Origin: Atopobiaceae bacterium
Lineage (GTDB): Bacteria; Actinomycetota; Coriobacteriia; Coriobacteriales; Atopobiaceae
Assembly: GCA_017460265.1 (NCBI GenBank)
Contig: JAFUBJ010000548.1
Span: 1 to 8,459, forward strand
Length of the DNA: 8,459 nucleotides
Direction of reading: 5' to 3'
Shown here: positions 1-5,948 of the stretch, in pieces
Layout of the letters: every line of letters starts with the position of its first letter
Numbering within the stretch: position 1 is the stretch's first letter
Notes under the pieces: generated by a model
The model's database searches: none
What the model was told of the DNA's origin: nothing
The model's input: only the letters and a program-made list of their open reading frames with translations
Position numbers and translations under genes: made by a program

Positions 1-785
1 ATCTGGGTATCGACTTTGGTGGCCTGCACGCGGTCGAGGACTTCAACTTCATGGTGGGAAAGACCGAGATCGCGGGACTTATCGGCCCCAACGGTGCAGG
101 CAAAACCACGGTGTTCAATCTGCTCACCAAGGTGTACCAGCCCACGCGCGGCGCCATCATCTTGGACGGCATCGACACGGCCAACATGACCACGCCGCAG
201 GTCTGCCAGGCCGGCATTGCCCGTACCTTCCAGAACATCCGCCTCTTTGACTCGCTGACTGTTGAGGACAACGTCAAGATCGGCCTGCACAACCAGGTCG
301 ACTGTGGCATGTGGAGTGGCATCTTCCGGCTCCCCAAGTATTGGCTTGCCGAGAAGGAGTTCCACGACCGCGCCCTCGAGCTGCTTGACGTGTTCAACAT
401 GGCCGACCAGGCTGACGCACTGGCGGGGTCGCTGCCCTATGGCGCCCAGAGACGGCTCGAGATCGTGCGCGCGCTGGCGACCTCGCCCAAGCTGTTGCTC
501 CTTGACGAGCCGGCTGCGGGCATGAATCCCTCCGAGACAGCGGAGCTCATGGAGAACATTCGCAAGATTCGCGACGAGTTCCAGATTGCCATCATGCTCA
601 TCGAGCATGACATGGACCTGGTCATGGGCATCTGCGAGGGCATTGCCGTGCTTAACTTCGGCAAGATCATCGCCAAGGGCACACCTTCAGACATTCAGTC
701 AAACCCACAGGTGATTGAGGCCTATCTTGGCTCTCAGGATACCGATGACGTAACCTTGCGGGGCAAGGGCAGGAGGTTCCAATGA
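1..785 (+). CDS. livG: LivG, branched-chain amino acid ABC transporter ATP-binding protein (5' end cut by window)
   Basis: This is one of two cytoplasmic ATPases that power a high-affinity importer for leucine, isoleucine and valine. The reading frame is open from position 3, and the residues before the first ATG at 51 (LGIDFGGLHAVEDFNF) are a typical LivG N-terminus. The true start therefore lies just left of the window, and the ATG at 51 is internal. About 260 residues are visible and the family is about 255-260 long, so only a few are missing. Counting from the Met at 51, Walker A GPNGAGKTT is at 12-20, the signature LPYGAQRRLEIVRALA at 128-143, Walker B LLLLDEPAAGMN at 148-159 and the switch histidine in IEHD at H186. 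The LPYGxQ signature and EPAAGMNP are characteristic of LivG. The TGA stop overlaps the livF start by 4 bp, which suggests translational coupling. The binding-protein and permease genes (livK, livH, livM) would be expected upstream, outside the window. Confidence 0.95.
   Translation, partial: LGIDFGGLHAVEDFNFMVGKTEIAGLIGPNGAGKTTVFNLLTKVYQPTRGAIILDGIDTANMTTPQVCQAGIARTFQNIRLFDSLTVEDNVKIGLHNQVDCGMWSGIFRLPKYWLAEKEFHDRALELLDVFNMADQADALAGSLPYGAQRRLEIVRALATSPKLLLLDEPAAGMNPSETAELMENIRKIRDEFQIAIMLIEHDMDLVMGICEGIAVLNFGKIIAKGTPSDIQSNPQVIEAYLGSQDTDDVTLRGKGRRFQ
771..776 (+). promoter_or_regulatory. Shine-Dalgarno site of livF
   Basis: A perfect AGGAGG lies inside the last codons of livG, 5 nt before the ATG at 782. 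A second in-frame ATG at 788 would sit 11 nt away, so the site favours the 782 start. Confidence 0.75.
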
Positions 786-1489
786 GCATGCTCGAGGTCC
801 ACGACCTTCATGTCTACTACGGCAGCATCCATGCCGTGAAGGGCGTCTCGTTCAACGTCGAGGCGGGCGAGATCGTGACGCTCATTGGCGCAAACGGTGC
901 TGGCAAATCCACCACTCTCAACACCGTGTCGGGCATCATGCGCCCGCGGACGGGCACGATCGAGTTCGAGGGCGAGAGCCTTGTGGGCGTACCGGCGCAC
1001 AAGATGGTCTCCCGTGGCATAGCGCTTTGCCCCGAGGGACGTCGCGTCTTTGGCAACCTGACGGTGCGCGAGAACCTTGACATGGGCGCCTTTACGCGTC
1101 CCGATGACGAGGCAAGGGAAACGCGCCGCGAGGTGTACGAGCGATTCCCTCGCCTTAAGGAGCGTCGCAACCAGCTTGCCGCCACGCTTTCCGGCGGCGA
1201 GCGGCAGATGCTCGCGATGGGGCGCGCGCTCATGAGCAAGCCCAAGCTCATCATGCTCGACGAACCCTCCATGGGCCTGGCGCCCATCCTCGTGCAGGAG
1301 ATCTTCGACATCATCAAGGCCCTCAATGAGGACGGGACGACCGTGCTCCTGGTGGAGCAGAACGCGAGCAAGGCTCTTTCCATTGCCGACCGTGGCTATG
1401 TGCTCGAGGTCGGTTCTGTCTCGAAGACGGGTACTGGCGCCGACCTGCTTCATGATGACGATGTCCGCAAGGCCTACCTTGGCGGATAA
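782..1489 (+). CDS. livF: LivF, branched-chain amino acid ABC transporter ATP-binding protein
   Basis: This is the second ATPase of the branched-chain amino acid importer and pairs with LivG under the LivH/LivM membrane channel. The protein is 235 residues, the usual LivF size. Walker A GANGAGKST is at 36-44, the signature LSGGE at 136-140 and Walker B LIMLDEPSMGLAP at 156-168. Where most ABC ATPases have a switch histidine it has VEQN with Q193, and this glutamine is normal for LivF. GYVLEVG near residue 205 is also a LivF hallmark. The start at 782 overlaps the livG stop (ATGA) and has a strong Shine-Dalgarno site. livF appears to be the last gene of the liv operon, because an inverted repeat follows 20 nt after the TAA and the next gene is on the opposite strand. 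Confidence 0.96.
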   Translation: MSMLEVHDLHVYYGSIHAVKGVSFNVEAGEIVTLIGANGAGKSTTLNTVSGIMRPRTGTIEFEGESLVGVPAHKMVSRGIALCPEGRRVFGNLTVRENLDMGAFTRPDDEARETRREVYERFPRLKERRNQLAATLSGGERQMLAMGRALMSKPKLIMLDEPSMGLAPILVQEIFDIIKALNEDGTTVLLVEQNASKALSIADRGYVLEVGSVSKTGTGADLLHDDDVRKAYLGG

Positions 1490-1509
1490 CACGTTGCATT
1501 GAGTCACAA

Positions 1510-1557
1510 AGCGAGGGTTCGGAATCCAGTTTTTGGTTGGGATTCCGAACCCTCGCT
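1510..1557. terminator. Long inverted repeat between convergent livF and thrH, probable bidirectional terminator
   Basis: The arms AGCGAGGGTTCGGAATCC (1510-1527) and its exact reverse complement (1540-1557) make an 18-bp perfect stem with a 12-nt loop. The stem sits between two genes that end towards each other, livF at 1489 and thrH at 1641, as expected for a shared terminator. T-runs are short on both sides: CATTTAAG follows on the plus strand and TTTGTGAC, whose first T is the last stem base, on the minus strand. Termination strength is therefore uncertain. The rest of the 1490-1640 gap shows no coding potential that I trust. Confidence 0.7.
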
Positions 1558-1640
1558 CATTTAAGTCCCAGATACTTGGGTTTCGTGGTAACAATTTGCC
1601 TCTATCGCGTGTGAGTGGGCAATCGAGAAGGTGCCGAGTC

Positions 1641-2240
1641 CTACATCGCAGCCTTGAAGGCGGCCAGCAGGTCTTCATACTCCTCGTAGGCGGGCAGATC
1701 GGGGTTGTCTGCCTTGATCTGGTCGGTCGAACGGAAGAGGAAGCCCGCCTTGCTCGCGCGAATCATGGCAAGGTCGTTGTATGAGTCGCCTGTCGCGATG
1801 GTGTCAAAGCCCATGCCCTGCAGGCCGCGGACGGTGGTGAGCTTCGACTGCTCGCAACGCATCTTGAAGTCCGTCACCATGCCATCGTCGTCTACCACCA
1901 GCGTGTTGCAGAAGAGCGTCGGCCATCCAAGCTTTTTCATGAGCGGCTTGGCAAACTGCTCGAAAGTGTCCGAGATGATGATTACCTGCGAGAGCGTTCG
2001 CAGCTCGTCCAAGAACTCGCGCGCGCCTGGAAGCGGATCGATGGTCGCAATGACCTCCTGTATCTGGCGAAGGCCCAGCCCGTGTTCGCGCAGGATGCCC
2101 ATGCGCCACCTCATGAGCTTGTCGTAGTCAGGCTCGTCGCGCGTGGTGCGACGAAGCTCGGGGATGCCACTGGCCTCAGAGAAGGCAATCCAGATCTCTG
2201 GGACGACAACGCCTTCCATGTCAAGACAGCAAACGTTCAC
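1641..2240 (-). CDS. thrH: ThrH, HAD-family phosphoserine phosphatase / homoserine phosphotransferase
   Basis: The protein closely resembles Pseudomonas ThrH, which removes phosphate from phosphoserine and can pass it to homoserine, giving O-phosphohomoserine. It is 199 residues; ThrH is about 205. Motif I is the ThrH form CLDMEGVVVPEIW with nucleophile D7 and E9, where most HAD enzymes have D-x-D. Motif II is in IIISDTF (S90), a candidate motif III lysine is K133, and motif IV is GDSYND at 151-156. PEIWIAF and TTRDEPDYDKLM are also shared with ThrH. I chose the GTG at 2240 because AAGGAG lies 7 nt before it and the protein then begins right at motif I. An upstream in-frame ATG at 2369 would add 43 unrelated residues and run into thrB. 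The gene is 65 bp after thrB on the same strand and is probably in the thrC-thrB unit, possibly with its own promoter. Its main role could instead be the last step of serine synthesis. Confidence 0.88.
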   Translation of the reverse strand: MNVCCLDMEGVVVPEIWIAFSEASGIPELRRTTRDEPDYDKLMRWRMGILREHGLGLRQIQEVIATIDPLPGAREFLDELRTLSQVIIISDTFEQFAKPLMKKLGWPTLFCNTLVVDDDGMVTDFKMRCEQSKLTTVRGLQGMGFDTIATGDSYNDLAMIRASKAGFLFRSTDQIKADNPDLPAYEEYEDLLAAFKAAM

Positions 2241-2247
2241 GGTGAAG

Positions 2248-2253
2248 CTCCTT
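2248..2253 (-). promoter_or_regulatory. Shine-Dalgarno site that sets the thrH GTG start
   Basis: AAGGAG on the minus strand, 7 nt before the GTG at 2240. It is part of an 18-nt stretch (2236-2253) matching the thrC start region at 16 of 18 positions. Confidence 0.75.
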
Positions 2254-2277
2254 TCAATCGGTACGAGGGATAAGGGA

Positions 2278-2306
2278 TTTATAATCCGCACCCACGCACG
2301 TGTCGC
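2278..2306 (-). promoter_or_regulatory. Candidate sigma-70-type promoter for thrH
   Basis: On the minus strand, GCGACA (2306-2301, 4 of 6 matches to TTGACA) and TATAAA (2283-2278) are separated by exactly 17 bp. Transcription would start near 2271, giving a leader of about 30 nt before the thrH GTG. The -35 box ends at the thrB stop codon. This would let thrH be expressed apart from thrC-thrB. It is a motif match only. Confidence 0.4.
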
Positions 2307-3217
2307 TATGGTAGGACATCGAAACGGGCGGAGGCGCCACGCTCGCTTGCTCGCATGACCTTTGCCCAAAGCTCGGGCATGGTGGCGACTGCCGCGTCAA
2401 TGACCTGCTGCGCAGACGTGTCCCCGTCGCATATGGCGAGCATAGCAGCACCTGAGCCAGATATGAGGAACGTGATTGCCCCCGCCGCGAGACATGCGTC
2501 CTGCAGGCGCTCGTAGTCAGGGATGAGCGGCGCGCGATAGGGCTCGTGTATGCGGTCGTGGCAGCAGGCGGCAATCTCTGCGGTACGGCCAGAGGCGAGT
2601 GCGCTCACCATGGCAAGGCACCGTCCCACCTGCCAAGACACCGAGCTCATGGGAACCATGGACGGCAGGGCCATCCGCGCGTCTGAGGTGAGCACCCTAT
2701 AGGGTGGCGCCAGGCAAACAAAGCGCAGGTTGGGGGCAACGGGCCAGCGCGTGGTGACGGTCTGTCCGTCGTCTACATACGAGCTCACCAACCCACCCAT
2801 CACGGCCGGCGCCACGTTGTCGGGATGTCCCTCGATGCGCGTGGCGAGGCTGAGGGTGAAAGGCCGGTCGATGTCGCGCCCTGCCAGCGCCTGTGCCGCA
2901 ACGATGCCCGCCACCACACAGGTTGAGCTTGACCCAAGCCCTCCGGAGGCTGGGATGGGGGAGTCCTCGTGGATGTGGAGCGGGCACGCGTCCAGCCCTA
3001 GCGCGTCGCAGGCGGCAAGGTAGGACTTCCAGACCAGGTTGTCGGGCGTGTTGAAGCGCTCGTCGCAACCAGTCACCAACAGCTCGTCTGCCGGCTCGAA
3101 GACGAAGGTGGCATCCAGGTCGAGCGCAAGCCCCAACACGTCAAAGCCAACTCCAAGGTTTGCCGACGTGGCGGGCACGCGCACCGTTATGCGTCTTGGC
3201 TGCTTAGCTTGCGTCAT
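2306..3217 (-). CDS. thrB: ThrB, homoserine kinase (GHMP kinase family)
   Basis: Homoserine kinase phosphorylates homoserine with ATP to O-phosphohomoserine, the substrate of threonine synthase. The protein is 303 residues, normal for the family. All three GHMP motifs are present: PATSANLGVGFDVLGLALDL at 15-34, the ATP-binding glycine loop in SPIPASGGLGSSST at 86-99, and the C-terminal LISGSGAAMLAI at 251-262. EGHPDNVAPAVMGG at 129-142 is also typical of ThrB. I chose the ATG at 3217, which overlaps the thrC stop by 4 bp (ATGA) and has GAGGGT 6 nt before it. An in-frame ATG at 3274 adds 19 residues that do not look like ThrB and lies well inside thrC. The overlap implies translational coupling with thrC, a common arrangement for consecutive enzymes. 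Confidence 0.95.
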   Translation of the reverse strand: MTQAKQPRRITVRVPATSANLGVGFDVLGLALDLDATFVFEPADELLVTGCDERFNTPDNLVWKSYLAACDALGLDACPLHIHEDSPIPASGGLGSSSTCVVAGIVAAQALAGRDIDRPFTLSLATRIEGHPDNVAPAVMGGLVSSYVDDGQTVTTRWPVAPNLRFVCLAPPYRVLTSDARMALPSMVPMSSVSWQVGRCLAMVSALASGRTAEIAACCHDRIHEPYRAPLIPDYERLQDACLAAGAITFLISGSGAAMLAICDGDTSAQQVIDAAVATMPELWAKVMRASERGASARFDVLP

Positions 3218-4704
3218 GCAAAGACCCTCGTGCAGGCGTCCTCGACAAAGGCAGACATCTCGGCCTGGTCGCAAACGCCCGGATGCAGCTCGGGCGCGGT
3301 GCGCAGGGATGACAGCTGAAGGGGAGCGGCAACGCCCGTAAGCTCCTCAAGGCGGTCCATGCACGCAAAGCCGTCAAGGTCAGATACGTCGTGGCCCAAT
3401 GCGGCAAGGACGTCCGCCGAGAACTTGTAGGGGTTGGCCGTCGAGAGGCAGACGCGCTGGCGACCAGCGCGCTCCATCTCATCCAGCACGCACTTGCCCA
3501 CTGCCGTGTGCGGGTCAATGAGCACGTGCTCCTGCTCCCAGGTGTTGCGAATGGTGGCACGGGTCTCGTCGTCGGTGGCAAAGCCGCACGAGAAGGTCTC
3601 GCGCATGCGGTCCATGAGCTCTGCCGGGAGCGTATAGGTGCCCGTCGTGGAAAGGCTCGCCATCCAGCCCGCCACACGCTCGCAGTCGCCATCAGTGAGG
3701 TAGTACAGCAGGCGCTCGAGGTTGGACGACACAAGAATGTCCATGGAGGGGGAGATGGTCTTCACAAAGTCGCGACGGCGGTCATAGGTGCCGGTCTCGA
3801 TGAAGTCGGTGAGGACCTTGTTGGTGTTGGAGGCAACGATGAGCTGGCCCACGGGAAGCCCAAGGCGCTTTGCGTAATAGCCTGCCAGCACGTCGCCAAA
3901 GTTGCCGGTCGGCACGCAGTAGTCGACCGCCTCTCCGCAGGTTACCTTCCCAGCTTTTACGAGCTGCGCATAGGCGTCAAAGTAGTACGTCACCTGGGGG
4001 ACGAGCCTGCCGACGTTGATGGAGTTTGCGGAGCTGAGCACAACGTTGCGTCCGGCAAGGCGTGCCGCGAGCTCCGTGTCGGCAAAGATGCGCTTGACCT
4101 GAGTCTGGGCGTCGTCAAAGGTGCCGCGGATGCCGCATACGGCAACGTTTGACCCACGTTGCGTCACCATCTGCAGGCGCTGCACATCGGACACTTTGCC
4201 CGCAGGATAGAAGACGGTGACGCCCGTTCCCGGCACGTCCGCAAAGCCGTCAAGGGCAGCCTTGCCGGTGTCGCCGGAGGTCGCGGTGACGATCATGACG
4301 CCGCCTTGGTCCGCGTCTCCTGCGCGCGCCGCCGACATGAGGCGCGGAAGCATCTGAAGGGCAACGTCCTTGAAGGCGCAGGTCGGGCCGTGCCACAGCT
4401 CCAGGAGCCAATCGTCACCCACGGCAGACAGAGGGGTCACAGCCGGCGTGTCAAAGTTGTCGGCATAGGCGCCGTCGACGCAGGTTGCCACCTCGTCTGC
4501 GGTGTAGTCGGAAAGAAGCGTTCCCAAGACGTCGCGCGCGATTCCGTGATAACCCTTTTTGACTATCTCCGCTAGGTCAAGAGGGTCGTCACCAAGCTGG
4601 TCGCTCACGAAAAGACCACCATCAGGGGCAATGCCGGTAAGGATTGCTTGCTTGCTTGTTACGGAATCGTCAGCCGACCGCGTGCTGTGATAGAACTTTT
4701 TCAC
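3214..4704 (-). CDS. thrC: ThrC, threonine synthase (PLP-dependent)
   Basis: Threonine synthase converts O-phosphohomoserine and water to threonine and phosphate in the cytoplasm. The protein is 496 residues and belongs to the long class that begins with a conserved YHSTR segment (residues 5-9 here). The PLP lysine is K112 in HGPTCAFKD. SGDTGKAAL (143-151), SANSINVGRLVPQ (225-237), PTGNFGDVLAGYYAKRLGLP (265-284) and SPSMDILVSSNLERL (318-332) are all conserved in this enzyme. I chose the GTG at 4704 because AAGGAG sits 7 nt before it and the protein then begins MKKFYHSTRS, as the family does. An in-frame ATG at 4746 would add 14 unrelated residues. It is the first gene of the minus-strand unit and diverges from hom. 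A short TTGC tandem repeat lies in its fifth part of the first 100 bp (4644-4658). Confidence 0.96.
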   Translation of the reverse strand: MKKFYHSTRSADDSVTSKQAILTGIAPDGGLFVSDQLGDDPLDLAEIVKKGYHGIARDVLGTLLSDYTADEVATCVDGAYADNFDTPAVTPLSAVGDDWLLELWHGPTCAFKDVALQMLPRLMSAARAGDADQGGVMIVTATSGDTGKAALDGFADVPGTGVTVFYPAGKVSDVQRLQMVTQRGSNVAVCGIRGTFDDAQTQVKRIFADTELAARLAGRNVVLSSANSINVGRLVPQVTYYFDAYAQLVKAGKVTCGEAVDYCVPTGNFGDVLAGYYAKRLGLPVGQLIVASNTNKVLTDFIETGTYDRRRDFVKTISPSMDILVSSNLERLLYYLTDGDCERVAGWMASLSTTGTYTLPAELMDRMRETFSCGFATDDETRATIRNTWEQEHVLIDPHTAVGKCVLDEMERAGRQRVCLSTANPYKFSADVLAALGHDVSDLDGFACMDRLEELTGVAAPLQLSSLRTAPELHPGVCDQAEMSAFVEDACTRVFA

Positions 4705-4809
4705 CGTGATGCTCCTTGCGTCCTCGCGTGGATGAGGTAATTGCAAGTATCATAACCTCTGCGTGCGCGGGCGCAGGCCTGTGTCACAGTATCGAAAGAT
4801 TGGAACCAC
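4705..4809. promoter_or_regulatory. Divergent promoter region between thrC and hom
   Basis: These 105 bp separate the two threonine units and must hold promoters for both unless transcripts start farther away. No pair of -35/-10 boxes stands out. The best minus-strand -10 candidates are TATGAT at 4754-4749 and GATACT at 4793-4788, both without a good -35 box. AGTATC occurs twice on the plus strand (4746-4751 and 4788-4793, 42 bp apart), which could be coincidence or a repeated binding site. There is also a small inverted repeat, CTGCG/CGCAG, around 4759-4775. The space is too short for a typical T-box or lysine riboswitch, and I see no leader peptide rich in Thr or Ile codons. Confidence 0.5.
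4712..4717 (-). promoter_or_regulatory. Shine-Dalgarno site that sets the thrC GTG start
   Basis: AAGGAG on the minus strand, 7 nt before the GTG at 4704. It lies in the 18-nt stretch 4700-4717 that nearly repeats the thrH start region. Confidence 0.75.
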
Positions 4810-5943
4810 ATGAAGATTGCGCTTCTCGGACACGGTGTCGTGGGTCGCGGCGTGGACGAGATCATCTCGACACGCGTCGACGGCATGGAGGTCTCTCGGA
4901 TCCTCGAGCTGCCCGACCGGCTTACCGACCCTCGCATGACATCGCGCTTCGAAGACATAGTCGAAGACCCCACGATTGACGTCGTGGTTGAGTGCATGGG
5001 AGGCATCGAGCCTGCCCACACCTTCATCATGGGCGTCCTTACCGCCGGAAAGTCCGTCGTCACGTCCAACAAGGCCGTGGTGGCCGCCCATTTCGAGGAG
5101 TTCGCGCGTGCAGCAGACGAGCATGGCGCGGCCCTGCTCATTGAGGCCACCTGCGGTGGCGGCATCCCTTGGATCGCGAGCATCGAGAAGGCGCGTCGCA
5201 TCGACGACATCACGTCCTTCTCGGGCATCATGAACGGCACCACCAACTATCTGGTTGACACGATGGCAAAGACGGGCGAGGACTTTTCGACGGTGCTTGC
5301 GCGTGCCCAGGTCCTGGGATATGCCGAGCGCGACCCGTCTGCCGACATCGATGGCATCGACGTCATGAACAAGACCATCATCGCCGCCTGCGTCGCCTTC
5401 CAGACGAGCTGCGTCCGCAGGTTCCCGGTCACGGGAATCCGGACCCTCACCAAGGCGGACATGCGCCTGTTTGCAGGCAAGGGTCGCGTGGTTAAGCTCC
5501 TGGGCCGTGCCGTCCAGCGTGACGGTCGCTATGCGGTGGCCGTCGAGCCGGTGGCGCTTCCCCAGAGCTCGCTCGAGGCAAACGTGCCCGCCAACTTCAA
5601 CCTCGTCTCGCTCGAAGGCGCCACGGTCGGTCCGCTCAAGTTCTATGGCCAAGGCGCCGGCAGCCTGCCCACGGGCAACGCCATGGTGCAGGACCTTCTT
5701 GACCTGCGTGAGGGACGCAGGCCCCAATACGACTTCTCTCACGGCCTCAGCTACGACCCATCTCTTCTTGCGGGTGACTACGTGCTTCGAACTACGGGCA
5801 CGGTGCCTGCGGATGCAATCCCCTTCGCAAAAGGGGCCTGGATCATGCGCAGCCGCACCGCCACCGAGGCACGCGCCATCTTTGAGAGGGCGCTTGCCAC
5901 CGACCCCGCCTCGTTCATTGCCCAGTACCCACAGGAGGATTAG
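4810..5943 (+). CDS. hom: Hom, homoserine dehydrogenase with short, atypical C-terminus
   Basis: Homoserine dehydrogenase reduces aspartate semialdehyde to homoserine with NAD(P)H, at the branch point between the lysine and threonine/methionine routes. The nucleotide-binding loop GHGVVGRGV is at 7-15, the conserved lysine at K88 (TSNKAVVA), SGIMNGTTNYLVD at 138-150 and the active-site block GYAERDPSADIDGIDVMNK at 170-188. E173, D184 and K188 have the same spacing as the catalytic residues E208, D219 and K223 of the yeast enzyme. The protein has 377 residues, against about 430 for Gram-positive Hom proteins with a C-terminal ACT domain. After about residue 310 I find no intact ACT sequence. 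The ATG at 4810 is the first usable start in frame, since TAA at 4753 precedes it with no ATG, GTG or TTG between. Its Shine-Dalgarno match is weak. ask follows after 5 bp. Confidence 0.94.
   Translation: MKIALLGHGVVGRGVDEIISTRVDGMEVSRILELPDRLTDPRMTSRFEDIVEDPTIDVVVECMGGIEPAHTFIMGVLTAGKSVVTSNKAVVAAHFEEFARAADEHGAALLIEATCGGGIPWIASIEKARRIDDITSFSGIMNGTTNYLVDTMAKTGEDFSTVLARAQVLGYAERDPSADIDGIDVMNKTIIAACVAFQTSCVRRFPVTGIRTLTKADMRLFAGKGRVVKLLGRAVQRDGRYAVAVEPVALPQSSLEANVPANFNLVSLEGATVGPLKFYGQGAGSLPTGNAMVQDLLDLREGRRPQYDFSHGLSYDPSLLAGDYVLRTTGTVPADAIPFAKGAWIMRSRTATEARAIFERALATDPASFIAQYPQED
5933..5938 (+). promoter_or_regulatory. Shine-Dalgarno site of ask
   Basis: AGGAGG at the very end of hom, 10 nt before the ask ATG at 5949. 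It supports the 5949 start and close coupling between hom and ask. Confidence 0.7.
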
Positions 5944-5948
5944 AAAAC

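Noticed and set aside
782..1489. Glutamine in place of the switch histidine in LivF as a sign of a defective ATPase
   Set aside because: VEQN at this point is the normal form in LivF proteins, so nothing is broken.
734..1678. 314-codon minus-strand open frame opposite livF and across the inverted repeat
   Set aside because: It crosses the terminator hairpin and overlaps the confident livF and the end of thrH. Its composition is typical of an antisense shadow.
2280..2285. Perfect TATAAT on the plus strand between thrH and thrB
   Set aside because: No suitable -35 box lies 16-18 bp upstream, and it would read antisense into thrB. The same bases fit better as part of the minus-strand thrH promoter.
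2241..2369. 43-residue N-terminal extension of ThrH from the ATG at 2369
   Set aside because: It overlaps the end of thrB, has no similarity to ThrH, and would ignore the good Shine-Dalgarno site before the GTG at 2240.
3391..4152. 253-codon plus-strand open frame opposite thrC
   Set aside because: thrC is certain on the minus strand, and this translation shows no motif and a shadow-like composition.
4705..4809. Riboswitch, T-box or attenuator leader before hom or thrC
   Set aside because: The space is only 105 bp for two leaders. I found no terminator/antiterminator pair and no leader peptide with Thr or Ile codons.
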